Program-made: the position numbers and the translations under genes
In this document: positions 6,190 to 15,383 of the stretch, in pieces
Layout: every line of letters starts with the position of its first letter
How positions within the stretch are numbered: position 1 is the first letter of the stretch
The notes under the pieces: generated by a model
Databases searched by the model: none
Seen by the model: only the letters and a program-made list of their open reading frames with translations
Told to the model about the DNA's origin: nothing
Source of the DNA: a virus
Direction: 5' to 3' (one strand)
Length of the DNA stretch: 30,119 bases
Virus record (IMG/VR): IMGVR_UViG_3300035019_000002
Location: 1-30,119 of that record

Positions 6190-9100
6190 TTAAAGATTTC
6201 GTAGGCTGGAGCCTGCTGATTCATTCATAAACTTGGCGTAGTCACTCACGGGATCTTGAGTTGTGAAACTTAAGCTGCGTGGCGTGTTGGCCAGCTTTTC
6301 AATGCGATCGGTCATCTGCTTCAGCGCCCCGATTACATCGCCGCCGCTCGTTGCGGCTTTGTTCACTGCCGATGCCACGCCGATGGCATTTGGTCCTGAT
6401 TTGAAGCTATCAAGTTTACTAGTCAAGTCAGCTACCTCACCAAACCCGCTCTTAGAAGCAATCAGGCTGAGGAATTCCTTCTCCCTGCCAGAGCTGAGGC
6501 TGAGCGCATTCAGTACCGCTTCTTTCTGCCCTTCCTGCCCACGGAACTCATTGCCCGCGATCGCTTGACTAAATGCACGACGGGCATTGTCGTAAGCGGT
6601 AATGTCGCCGCCCGAGAGAACCAGTCCTCCAGACGCGCCTAGCCCTCCACCCCCAGACGATCCCGCCCCTCCAACGCCTCCACCCCCAAATCCTTGAGCC
6701 AAAAGCTGATCTTTCAGTTGTGCCTGCTCGCGGTCTCTCGCACGTCCATTCTTCGCATTCTCCGCCTGTAATGCATCACGGGCAGTCTGTTGTTGCACTG
6801 ACTGAGCTTGTTTCTCTTTAGCAATCCGCTCGTCGATCAGCGCGTTCTGCTCCTGATTAATGTTTATATTTTCACGAGCAAAACCTTGCGACTCCTGAGC
6901 AAAATTCAGATAGTCTTGCGCTGACGAAATTTCCTCTGCATTACCCGACTTCTTTGCTAAGCGCAATTCTTTCTGGGCGTCCAGAACGTTCTGTTTTGCA
7001 GCATTCTCAGCGACTTTTGCTTCGTTAAGTGCCTTTCTTGCGGAAACCTTCTCAAGCTGTAATTGAATCGCTAACGATTCCCGCTCAAGTTGTTGCTGAG
7101 CCTGCATGGCCGCTAACTTCTCCGCATCGGCTTCTCGTTCCAATGCCTGACGATTCTGGGTCAGAGTTAGTACATCGGTTGGCTGTGCTCCTGATACCCC
7201 ACTGCCGCCAAGCTGCTGCTGTAGCACTGCTCTGAGGTTGGCTCCGGTATCTTTCGACTGGAGCGCTTTCACCCCGTCAATATTCTCGTTTGTGCGATCA
7301 ATGCCAATTTTGAGCGTACTTTGACGGGCATCCGCGATCGCTTGGGTTAATTTGAGTTCTGACTCTAAAGCGGTTTTTCGGTTATTAAGAACTCGTGTTT
7401 CAGCCTCAGCATTTGCCTGAATGCCTTTGAGTTGAATCTGTGCATCCAGTTCAACAATCCTATCCCGTTGCGCTCTGGAGTTCTGGTCAATTTGCCGTTT
7501 GCGATCCTCCGCCTCCTTATCAGACAATACTTTGACCGTTTCCTGGGTGGCTTTAGGAGCCTCAATATCAAACCCCAAATCCTTGAAGAAGTTAAATTTC
7601 TGCTGCTCTCTGGAGTCAATTGGGCGATTCACCACTTGAGCGGTGTTGAGTCGTGTTACTTCAGCATCTTCCTTCTGAAGTTGGTCGAACCGTTGCTGTG
7701 CTGCATCCCGTTCTGCCGTTGCCGAAGCAATCTGGGTTTTGATGCCCACAAAGCCGCTGCTGTCGAGGCCACCTAACTTAAAGTTAATGCTGCGATCGCT
7801 GAGCTGAGCATCAATATTCGCATTCACCAGTTTCGACGTGCGCTCAAATTGCTCAATGATCTTACGATTCGTCGCCTCTCTCAGGGCAAGCTCTTGCTCT
7901 GCCTGACGTACAGACAAATCAGCCAGATTATTGCTGAAATCCTGACTACGCCTCTCGTATTCCTCCTTCTTAACAATGCCACGGGCAAACGCCGACTCTA
8001 ATTCATCCAACTGAGATTGAGCGCTGGATTTCTGGGCGTTGGCCGTATTTAAGCCAATCTGCGCTTGGGCGATACCAGCATCCTCTTCGGAAATGGACTT
8101 GCCAATCTTCTGTCGAATCAGCCCCACCGTTGCAGCCGATTCCTGCTGTTTGATTTGAGCTTCACGTTTACGGGCAGAGCGCTCAATTTCAGCCAGTTTC
8201 GCGGCTTCGGCGGCTTTGACAGCAGCTACTTCGTTCTGAGCATTCTGCACCTCTTGATCACTGATACGATCGCCAATCTCACGCCGCTGTTTCTCGTATT
8301 CTTCAGCAGACAATGTGCCCGCTGCAAATGCTGCCTCAATTCCGTCGAGTTGTTGCTTGGTGCTGTCGAGTTCGGCTCTGCCCTTGGTGACTTGCAGGTT
8401 AGCACTTTCAGCACTAGCATCGGCTTCATAAATTGATCCAGTCTTTTGTTTTTCGAGCAATCCAATCTGGGCTGTGTTTGAGTCACGCTTAATCTGTGAT
8501 TCTCGCTCACGATTCGCTTTCTCAATTTCGGCAAGTTTGGCTTGCTCTTCTGCCTTACGCACGGCAATGCGGGCGCTGGCTCCATCCTTCTCCAGTGCTG
8601 TTTGCTGATCTTGAGCTTTTTTATAGTTGATCAGGTTGTCGATAATGGGCTTGGCGTCACTATTAGCAGTCCCTTTGGCCAGCTCCAAATCTGCGATCGA
8701 GGAGTCAAGACTCGCAGTTCTGCCCGTTGAGCCAATCCCGGCAGTGGCGAGTTTATCCTTGATCTCTGGGTCTTGCAGCTTTTTGGCCAGCTCATCCAGA
8801 ATCTGCTTATTGCCCTCAAACTCAGCACTGGCTTTATCCAGTTCACGGCGTGCCGACTGCACAGGAGCACTAATGCTGGCATTGGTATCACTGCCAAATT
8901 GCGCTAGTTGTTGTGTGAGGTCTTGCGTAACTCCTTTGTTAAACGCATTATCCGACTGGCGCTTGACTTCTTCCAACTTCGACGCCATTTCAGCAAAGGC
9001 TTTATTGAGATCTCGTGTCTTATCCGTCGTGATGCCAAGCTTACCCTGCAAGCGGTCTAGCTCATTTTGAGAATTCTGCAACCGCTGCAAATCGCCTTCA

Positions 9101-12100
9101 AGAATTGATTTTTGATCACCCGTGAGAGCTGGATTAGTGAGAGAATTTTTTGTGTTGTTGATTTGCGATGTAATCGCCGCCTGACGTTCAACGAATGGAT
9201 CGATTAATTTCTTGCGTTCTGCCTGCTTAGTCTGGATTTGCTCATCGAGCGCTTTCAGTTCACCCTTGTCGGCATTGGGCGATGCTGCCAAGCGGTTTTT
9301 ACGATTCTGGAGAGAACCGATTTCTTGATCTAGATTTTTGGCTTGCAGCAATGTATCAGTGTTAGTGCTGCGATCGAATGCTTGCCCGACGAGAGATTGG
9401 TTTTTCTCTCGAAAGCGATCGAACTCCAGAGATTCACTCTGCTGCTGCAACTCCTCAACCGTGGTGAAGCGTGCGAAATCCTTGTCTAGTCCAACAGTCT
9501 CATTAAACTTAGTATTGAGGGCGTTAGAAGCTTTGATCAGGTCATCTGTTTTAAACGAAAATCCCAATTGATCCAGCCCTGTTAGACCTAGGAAGCCAAA
9601 ACTAAGATCAAAGCCCTTCGATGTGCTTTTTCCTGGCTTAGGTCCAACTTCGCTAACTTCGCCTCTCGCCCGTTTTGCAGCATCCTCAATCCGTTTGAGG
9701 CTGGCTTCACCCTGATCGGCAAAGTCTTTAAACTGCTTGCCCTTTTCACTGAGAGAAAATACTTCAGTGGTCGATCGCAATGTCTCCATTCCAGCCGTGA
9801 TAAGGGCAAACCCGACCAGGAACTGAGGATTGAACAACGTTGTCGCCACTTTTGTGACTGCACCAGCCAGGGTGGTGAGTCCTGTAACGGCGAGTTTAGC
9901 TAATCCTGGAATCCCGACCAGTGACGTAACAAATTGACTCCCCAGAAGTAGAGCCGCCGTTCCGATCACTTTGACAAGCACATCTCCTCTCTCAGCAACG
10001 AGGTTCAGCGCTCCGGCCAGCCCGTTTGCGCCTATCTGAACAGCAGGCTGAAAAGCTGTACCGCTTGATTCTTGGAATTTCTGGAATGCGCTTTCCAATC
10101 GGAAGATGGAAGACTGAACATTCTTCGAGGCATTCGCTGCTGCCCCACCAAACTCAATATTTAACTGCTGGGCAAACTTGGGTAGAAAGTCCTTCGACGT
10201 AATCGATCCGGTTTGTAGTAACTTATTCAGCTCTTGTTCTGTGACTCCGATCGCACGGGCAGCCACGCCGAATGCACCTGCTAAACCTGCATCCCCGATT
10301 TGCCCTTTCAATTCTTCAGAGGACAAAACGCCCTTCGAGCTAATCTGCTGCAATGCCGTGAAGATGCGCCCTTGCTGATCACCATTCAAACCGAGCACGG
10401 TTGCGGCTGATCCAACCCCTGAAAAAATGTCTTGAGCTAATGCGCCACCTTCTGCACCTTTCAGCGATGCTCTCAGCTTGGCATAGCCATCTTGAGCCGT
10501 TTTAAGTGGAATGCCTAATCGTTCCGTTTCCTGACGAACAAAGGCAAGCTCTTTCGCCGCCTGCGCTGGACCTCCCGCCGCAAAGTTCAGCGCCGTCTTG
10601 AGGTTATCCAGTCGGATGCTGGCTTTTAGTGCGGCTCCACCAAACTCAAACACTAACGTTTTGAGGAACGATAAAGCTTGAAAGGCAAGGAACCCTTTCA
10701 CAACACTGCCAAGCTGAGCACTTAAGCCAGGAAAAACGCGATCGGCGAGTGCGGCAAACGGTTTCTCAGCATTAAAGCCAGAACTGAAGAGGGCTTTAAG
10801 TGTTTTGAAATCGTTAATAATGCCGCCAAACTTGCCCTCAAACTTTGCGCCAGCCAGAGCGCCTGACAAGGATGCACCAAAGCCGCTCTTGGCACTGCCA
10901 ACCGCTCGCCCTGCGATTTCTAGCGGGTTGAATGACTTACCTGCGCGAACCTCCTGAACACTCTGCCGCACAGAACCAAAGACGCGATCGCGACCAGAGA
11001 TAAATGAATCCCTTGCCCCAGAAGCCACTTGTGCCAGCGTGTCACGCGGCGTCACTCGCTCACCTTGCTTGATGCGATCAACGAGTGAAGCGATAGGATT
11101 GCGAATGCTGCTGATCACGCCTGCGATCGCATCTTTAGCAACACCAGCCGGATTGACGATTGTGCGCTGGGCATCCCGTTGCAAATCTCTGCCAACAGAC
11201 ACGCCAGCATTTGCCGCGACGGTTGCACCAGCCGCATAGGTCGTGCCCAGATTGGTGAGACGTGGATCAATGCGACGGGTATCGAGCTGCTCGTTATACT
11301 TACCCGTGTCGAATCGGTTGAGGGTATTGATCACGCCTGCTTGCGATCTTCCAACTCCGAAGCCACGATTGAAAAACTCAGCTTCTTTCGTCAGTTCGGA
11401 AAATCTAGCTTTTAGGCTTGAGAAGAAGTCCTTTGTGCCCTGCACCCGCGATTGAATGCCGTCGAGCAGCAATGCGCCTGCTTTGCGCCCAATTTCCCCC
11501 ACATCTTTGTAGAGCACCGGCGCAATCGGTTCGAGAATCGGTCGCGCGGCACGAGCCGCCGCAATACCCCCGGCAATCCCCGCTGCACCCAAACCCGCAA
11601 CGCCCAACGGAGATGATGCGATCGCACCTGCACCCGCTCCTAATTGAGCCAAACTCGGCAGAGCGAATCCACCACCTTGAGAACCTAATCCTGCTAATGC
11701 AGGCAATGCACCAATGGCATAAAATCCGTTTGTTCCGGTCTTCTGCCCAACATCTGAGCCTTGGTTAAATGCCTTAACAACCTGATCGAGTTCTTGCTTC
11801 TGGGCGTCAGTCTGAGGATTTGCAGGTTTCTCGAATTTTCCAAACCGAGACTCAACAGCACTCAGTTGGTCTTTTACCTGCGGTCGTAGCCCGCCAGAAC
11901 TGCGAATAAAGCCTTTGTAATTCGCCAGAACACCTGTGATGTTTTTGCCCAGTTTTCTGGCCAGGTCTTGTTCGATTTTGTCTTGCTCATCATCCAATGC
12001 TTTTAGCAGTGTTTGGAGCCGTTTTGCCTTCTCTGGACCTGTGGCAGATTTGGCTGCATCAAACTCAGCCCTGAATCGTTCCTTATTCGCCTTAACTTGA

Positions 12101-14238
12101 GCCTGAAATGCCTGCTTAGTGGGTTCAACACCTGCTTCTAATAATCCAGCTTTGGGAATTCGAGTGCCGATTCTGCTCTCATCAGAAACAGGCTCAGGAA
12201 TGGTATTACGCTGACGTTGCTGCTGAGCAAATGCGGCTGGGTCTGCCTCGAATGCCCTGCGATCTGAAATGACTCTGGCACTATTGCGAGCACGTTTGCG
12301 AAATGATTGCTGTTTGCGTTCGTAGTCCTGCTGGGCTTTGTCTATTTCTGCATTAGCCGTTGCAATTTCTTTTTCTAGCGCTGCCTGCTTGCGTGCCAGA
12401 TCACTTAAACTCTCGCGAACAGTGGCCACATCGCGATCGGTCTTAGCAGTAATTCCCTTATCGCTAAACAGCTTGGGAGATTGATAGAGGAAATTTTGCG
12501 TGTCCTGTTGAAAGGATTCTGACTTGAGGTAGGACGGTGCAAGGTGTCCGGCTCCGGTCGAGTCGGTGTAGAATTTTGAGTTCTTTGAAGCGAGACTAAA
12601 TGGGCTTAATGGGTCTAGTGCTCCGATCGAGGCTTGGTTGTTCTCTGGGTTCGGGTTGAGAATTCCAAATTGAGGTGTACCAAACGATACTGCCCGTGAG
12701 GGCACATCTAATTTTTTGAGAATCTGCTGAGCATCTGAAGCTGCAAAGCCGCCTGCTGAGTGCCCAACTAAATCAATTTGCGAGCCAGGATTTCTGAGGT
12801 AGCGAGCATAGGCTTGCGCGGCAATCTCTTCAGCGTCCTTATTGCTGCCTACCAGCCCATTTTTGGCAGTATTGGTGATGGCATTCACCAGCCAGGGAAT
12901 TGGTTGTTTTAGTGCATCAAATCTGACATCAGTATTTGTGTTTGCAACAGCAGTGACTTCACTCTGATTGAGGAATGGCTTGAGGGATTCGGCAAGCTGT
13001 TGTGAACCTTGGCCACCTTGCCCCGCATACCCTGCTGAAACAAACGCAAAGCGATCGCGATCGCTTTCCTTTAAGGTTGGCGCAATCTCTTCTGCTCTGG
13101 CCTTAACCCGCTCGGCTGAGGCTTGATAGCCCTCTTGATAGCGGCGGCGTGCCCCACCGATGATCGTGCCATCGTCGGCAGTGTCTTCGTAGAAGCTGAT
13201 ACCAGCCCCAACCACCTGCTTAAACTCTTGGCGATTGGCAACTGCCCCCGACTTTTCGGCAACGGTGCTCACTCGTGAAATGAGTCGACGGGCAGAAACT
13301 TCACCAATTTTTTCAAAGGTGAAGCCAAACTCGTTCTCTAGTTTCTTCTGAAAGCCACCCGCGAAGCTGGATGAAATCGAGACGCCAATCCCTTGCTGAA
13401 ATCCAGAAATCACCTGCCGTGCAGGTCCAGTTGCAGCAGCGATGCCTTGTTTGAACAGTCCAGCCCCGGTCTTAAAGACAGCTTCAAAGTCGATTAGCCC
13501 AGTTTTGAACCCACCGACGATCGCATCTTTCATCAGTGGCAGAACTGCACCACCAATCGACTCAACAAAACCGCTATAGAGAGACGTTGCGGTGCTGGCA
13601 ACTGGTCCCCGCTCTTGAGTTACAAATGATTTGGCAGAGACGGCACTAACAATCGAAGAAGTAGACTGTGCGATCGCACTGCGAATTTCAACAGAATCGA
13701 CATTCAGCTTCGCGCTGGGGCTTTGCGGCAGAGTGTATCCACCTGTAGTGCTAGAAATGGGAGCCTGTGTTGCTGCTGGCGCAATTGCTCGATAAACGGG
13801 CTGCTGTGGAACGTTGATCCGAACCTGCTGCCCGTTCAGCGTGCGAATGTTGGCTTGCAATTGCTCAAGCTGTTGATTCAGGCGCTGAATCGATTGCTCA
13901 CTTTTGGAGGTGTCGATCTCAATGGTGAGTTTGCGCCCAATCGTTAGATCTCGCAGTTGCGTTTGAAAATTACCCGTATTCTTAAGCTGAACATCAACCG
14001 CGATCGCAGGAAGCTTAAGGTCTTTCAGCTTACCTTTCAGCCCATCAATATCAGGGCAGATTTTAACGGGGATACAGTCCAGTTCTAGCCCTTTCAGTTG
14101 TTTCTTGAGGGATGCAGTGTTGAGCTTCACTTCAATTGGGGCAATACCCACGGTTTGAAGTTCTTGCAAGTCACGATTGAGCTTCTCTCGCCCAACAAGA
14201 ACCACCTCGATCCCGATTGATCCAACAATTTCAGTCAT
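6190..14238 (-). CDS. Tail tape measure protein with embedded alpha/beta-hydrolase domain
   Basis: This 2682-residue protein sets tail length and is probably partly delivered during infection. Residues 1-100 hold three related strand-helix units (APIEVKLNTASLKKQLKGL; CIPVKICPDIDGLKGKLKDL; PAIAVDVQLKNTGNFQTQL). Residues about 390-590 look like a lipase-type alpha/beta hydrolase: RFAFVSAGYAGQGGQG, nucleophile elbow GHSAGG with Ser494, LDPLSPF with Asp542 and GAGHLAPS with His565. Hydrophobic Gly/Ala-rich helices follow near 860-920. Residues about 1200-1400 match the conserved tape-measure domain (RLDNLKTALNFAAGG; ISSKGVLSSEELKGQIGDAG; EQELNKLLQTGSITSKDFLP). Long coiled coil fills about 1480-2510, including two 113-residue repeats, then a glycine linker near 2516-2543. 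The C-terminus is a diverged copy of a remnant found beyond the LysR/dioxygenase cargo. The ATG is preceded by leader element 3. Confidence 0.95.
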   Translation of the reverse strand: MTEIVGSIGIEVVLVGREKLNRDLQELQTVGIAPIEVKLNTASLKKQLKGLELDCIPVKICPDIDGLKGKLKDLKLPAIAVDVQLKNTGNFQTQLRDLTIGRKLTIEIDTSKSEQSIQRLNQQLEQLQANIRTLNGQQVRINVPQQPVYRAIAPAATQAPISSTTGGYTLPQSPSAKLNVDSVEIRSAIAQSTSSIVSAVSAKSFVTQERGPVASTATSLYSGFVESIGGAVLPLMKDAIVGGFKTGLIDFEAVFKTGAGLFKQGIAAATGPARQVISGFQQGIGVSISSSFAGGFQKKLENEFGFTFEKIGEVSARRLISRVSTVAEKSGAVANRQEFKQVVGAGISFYEDTADDGTIIGGARRRYQEGYQASAERVKARAEEIAPTLKESDRDRFAFVSAGYAGQGGQGSQQLAESLKPFLNQSEVTAVANTNTDVRFDALKQPIPWLVNAITNTAKNGLVGSNKDAEEIAAQAYARYLRNPGSQIDLVGHSAGGFAASDAQQILKKLDVPSRAVSFGTPQFGILNPNPENNQASIGALDPLSPFSLASKNSKFYTDSTGAGHLAPSYLKSESFQQDTQNFLYQSPKLFSDKGITAKTDRDVATVRESLSDLARKQAALEKEIATANAEIDKAQQDYERKQQSFRKRARNSARVISDRRAFEADPAAFAQQQRQRNTIPEPVSDESRIGTRIPKAGLLEAGVEPTKQAFQAQVKANKERFRAEFDAAKSATGPEKAKRLQTLLKALDDEQDKIEQDLARKLGKNITGVLANYKGFIRSSGGLRPQVKDQLSAVESRFGKFEKPANPQTDAQKQELDQVVKAFNQGSDVGQKTGTNGFYAIGALPALAGLGSQGGGFALPSLAQLGAGAGAIASSPLGVAGLGAAGIAGGIAAARAARPILEPIAPVLYKDVGEIGRKAGALLLDGIQSRVQGTKDFFSSLKARFSELTKEAEFFNRGFGVGRSQAGVINTLNRFDTGKYNEQLDTRRIDPRLTNLGTTYAAGATVAANAGVSVGRDLQRDAQRTIVNPAGVAKDAIAGVISSIRNPIASLVDRIKQGERVTPRDTLAQVASGARDSFISGRDRVFGSVRQSVQEVRAGKSFNPLEIAGRAVGSAKSGFGASLSGALAGAKFEGKFGGIINDFKTLKALFSSGFNAEKPFAALADRVFPGLSAQLGSVVKGFLAFQALSFLKTLVFEFGGAALKASIRLDNLKTALNFAAGGPAQAAKELAFVRQETERLGIPLKTAQDGYAKLRASLKGAEGGALAQDIFSGVGSAATVLGLNGDQQGRIFTALQQISSKGVLSSEELKGQIGDAGLAGAFGVAARAIGVTEQELNKLLQTGSITSKDFLPKFAQQLNIEFGGAAANASKNVQSSIFRLESAFQKFQESSGTAFQPAVQIGANGLAGALNLVAERGDVLVKVIGTAALLLGSQFVTSLVGIPGLAKLAVTGLTTLAGAVTKVATTLFNPQFLVGFALITAGMETLRSTTEVFSLSEKGKQFKDFADQGEASLKRIEDAAKRARGEVSEVGPKPGKSTSKGFDLSFGFLGLTGLDQLGFSFKTDDLIKASNALNTKFNETVGLDKDFARFTTVEELQQQSESLEFDRFREKNQSLVGQAFDRSTNTDTLLQAKNLDQEIGSLQNRKNRLAASPNADKGELKALDEQIQTKQAERKKLIDPFVERQAAITSQINNTKNSLTNPALTGDQKSILEGDLQRLQNSQNELDRLQGKLGITTDKTRDLNKAFAEMASKLEEVKRQSDNAFNKGVTQDLTQQLAQFGSDTNASISAPVQSARRELDKASAEFEGNKQILDELAKKLQDPEIKDKLATAGIGSTGRTASLDSSIADLELAKGTANSDAKPIIDNLINYKKAQDQQTALEKDGASARIAVRKAEEQAKLAEIEKANRERESQIKRDSNTAQIGLLEKQKTGSIYEADASAESANLQVTKGRAELDSTKQQLDGIEAAFAAGTLSAEEYEKQRREIGDRISDQEVQNAQNEVAAVKAAEAAKLAEIERSARKREAQIKQQESAATVGLIRQKIGKSISEEDAGIAQAQIGLNTANAQKSSAQSQLDELESAFARGIVKKEEYERRSQDFSNNLADLSVRQAEQELALREATNRKIIEQFERTSKLVNANIDAQLSDRSINFKLGGLDSSGFVGIKTQIASATAERDAAQQRFDQLQKEDAEVTRLNTAQVVNRPIDSREQQKFNFFKDLGFDIEAPKATQETVKVLSDKEAEDRKRQIDQNSRAQRDRIVELDAQIQLKGIQANAEAETRVLNNRKTALESELKLTQAIADARQSTLKIGIDRTNENIDGVKALQSKDTGANLRAVLQQQLGGSGVSGAQPTDVLTLTQNRQALEREADAEKLAAMQAQQQLERESLAIQLQLEKVSARKALNEAKVAENAAKQNVLDAQKELRLAKKSGNAEEISSAQDYLNFAQESQGFARENININQEQNALIDERIAKEKQAQSVQQQTARDALQAENAKNGRARDREQAQLKDQLLAQGFGGGGVGGAGSSGGGGLGASGGLVLSGGDITAYDNARRAFSQAIAGNEFRGQEGQKEAVLNALSLSSGREKEFLSLIASKSGFGEVADLTSKLDSFKSGPNAIGVASAVNKAATSGGDVIGALKQMTDRIEKLANTPRSLSFTTQDPVSDYAKFMNESAGSSLRNL
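7892..8569 (-). repeat. Tandem 339-bp (113-residue) repeats inside the tape measure
   Basis: Two consecutive in-frame units share KLAEIE, R-x-SQIK or R-EAQIK, a G-I/L-L/I segment, QLDGIEAAFAAGTLSAEEYE versus QLDELESAFARGIVKKEEYE, then a charged helix. The CTCGTATT encoding part of EEYE lies at 8293 and at 7954, exactly 339 bases apart. A third, diverged unit may begin downstream (ALREATNRKIIEQFERTSK). Unit duplications that keep frame in a coiled coil would directly lengthen the tape. Boundaries are approximate. Confidence 0.7.
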
Positions 14239-14272
14239 GCTCTAGCCCAGAAAATCTGGGCTAGCGTTCCTA
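14239..14272 (-). promoter_or_regulatory. Leader element 3: TAGGAA plus 10-bp stem-loop before tape-measure ATG
   Basis: On the minus strand TAGGAACG is followed by CTAGCCCAGA (14264-14255), loop TTT and TCTGGGCTAG (14251-14242), a perfect 10-bp stem, then AGC and the ATG at 14238. The AGGA at 14271-14268 is 29 bases from the ATG linearly and 6 with the stem folded. This is the strongest of the leader stem-loops. Confidence 0.7.
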
Positions 14273-14301
14273 TGAGTTAGAATTGCTGCAGTAATACAGG
14301 A

Positions 14302-14340
14302 AACCCCTACTCTCGCTAGGAGAGCAGGGGTTGTTTTCTA
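14302..14340 (+). terminator. Terminator-like hairpin between tape measure and HEPN gene
   Basis: AACCCCTACTCTC (14302-14314) pairs with GAGAGCAGGGGTT (14320-14332), 13 bp with one mismatch and a 5-base loop. TTGTTTTC follows on the plus strand from 14331. In the minus direction the tail after the stem is TTTCCTG, which is weaker. It may be the original terminator ahead of the tape-measure leader, or it may block plus-strand transcription. The rest of the 14239-14471 gap holds a TACAAT (14430-14435) that could be a -10 box for the HEPN gene, without a good -35. Confidence 0.55.
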
Positions 14341-14471
14341 AGAGGACGCGAACTTCAATATGTCTAGCAAATGCTACCCGCACCGTACTGCCTACATCCC
14401 GTTGGGTGAGTAGCAGTATGTAAAGTTGATACAATTTCGTTAGAGCAGCTTGGATTCTAAGTTAGTCCCCT

Positions 14472-15296
14472 ATGACTGAACCAATTGATACCGCAACTAC
14501 TTCAGTTCTGCACACCCCAGCTTATGCAAGCTTCGACTTCAACACTGATAAATTGAAGCACTTCATTCAGTTCATGGGTCGCGGGTTTCAAGGAATTAGC
14601 CAAGAAGCTACCTTATCAAAGACTAGAAGCTTTTACTCTGCGCCTAATGATTTATTAGAGTTAAACGCAGAAGAGCTTAGCAGTAGAGCAAAGAAGATCA
14701 ATTTGACACTAGACCAGCTAACAGAGATCGATCAAGAAATCTCAGATTATGCAGAGAAGTGGAATGCACATATCTCCGGGTTCAATGTGGGAGTCGAGTG
14801 GATGCCAGTGTTGATAGTTACCATTGTTGAAGCCTATCTCATGGATGTGCTTGTTTATGCTGCCAGCACTGATTCTATATTTATGGAAAAATCTGGAATG
14901 TCTTCTCCATATTCTGAAATGGCTAATGCTTCGTCGTTGGAAGAGTTACTTCAAGGTTTGAGATCTCAATGGGCAAGAAAATTCATCAATGATGGAGGTC
15001 CGAAATATTGGATTCATACCCTTACGAAGATGGGCGCTCGTGGGTATAGCTCAGAACTTACAGAAGAGATGGAGACTCTTTGGGGTATCAGGCATCTGAT
15101 TGTACATTCGACTGGAATTGCCACGCCTGATTTTGTTCATCGGCATCCAGACTTTGGTGTGGCAGTTGGAGAGAGAATTCAAGTGAAGTGGAATCAGTTA
15201 GGTGGTTGGTGTAAGTCGGTTTATCACTTTGTTGACGTAACTGATGCCTACTTCGCACAACGTTGCAAGCTGAAATCTTCTGAAACGCAAAGCTAA
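14472..15296 (+). CDS. HEPN-domain protein (putative ribonuclease, RiboL-PSP-like)
   Basis: This is a 274-residue soluble, helix-rich protein. Near the C-terminus WGIRHLIVHSTGIATPDFV contains the HEPN signature R-x4-H (Arg207 to His212). In HEPN ribonucleases this pair lies at the dimer interface and cuts RNA. The 'RxLIVHxxGI' form with a following VGERIQV strand is typical of the RiboL-PSP / MAE_28990-like HEPN groups. Upstream helices (VEWMPVLIVTIVEAYLMDVL; LEELLQGLRSQWARKFI) fit the four-helix HEPN core. No MNT nucleotidyltransferase partner with its GSx10DxD motif is next to it. It lies on the plus strand between two minus-strand phage genes and is probably cargo with a second gene downstream. 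Toxin, anti-phage or host-maintenance roles are possible and cannot be told apart. No good Shine-Dalgarno sequence precedes the ATG. Confidence 0.75.
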   Translation: MTEPIDTATTSVLHTPAYASFDFNTDKLKHFIQFMGRGFQGISQEATLSKTRSFYSAPNDLLELNAEELSSRAKKINLTLDQLTEIDQEISDYAEKWNAHISGFNVGVEWMPVLIVTIVEAYLMDVLVYAASTDSIFMEKSGMSSPYSEMANASSLEELLQGLRSQWARKFINDGGPKYWIHTLTKMGARGYSSELTEEMETLWGIRHLIVHSTGIATPDFVHRHPDFGVAVGERIQVKWNQLGGWCKSVYHFVDVTDAYFAQRCKLKSSETQS

Positions 15297-15383
15297 GCTT
15301 TATCATCTGCTAGCGCCCTATGCCTTTTATGTCCCAAAACAGTGCAGCCTGCTGGTATAAACTGCTTTAGCCTCAGGAGCCGA

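Noticed and set aside
6002-6193. Short plus-strand frame with ANLLSNW repeat
   Set aside because: TTG start, no SD, and only the tandem DNA repeat gives it pattern. Not supported as a gene.
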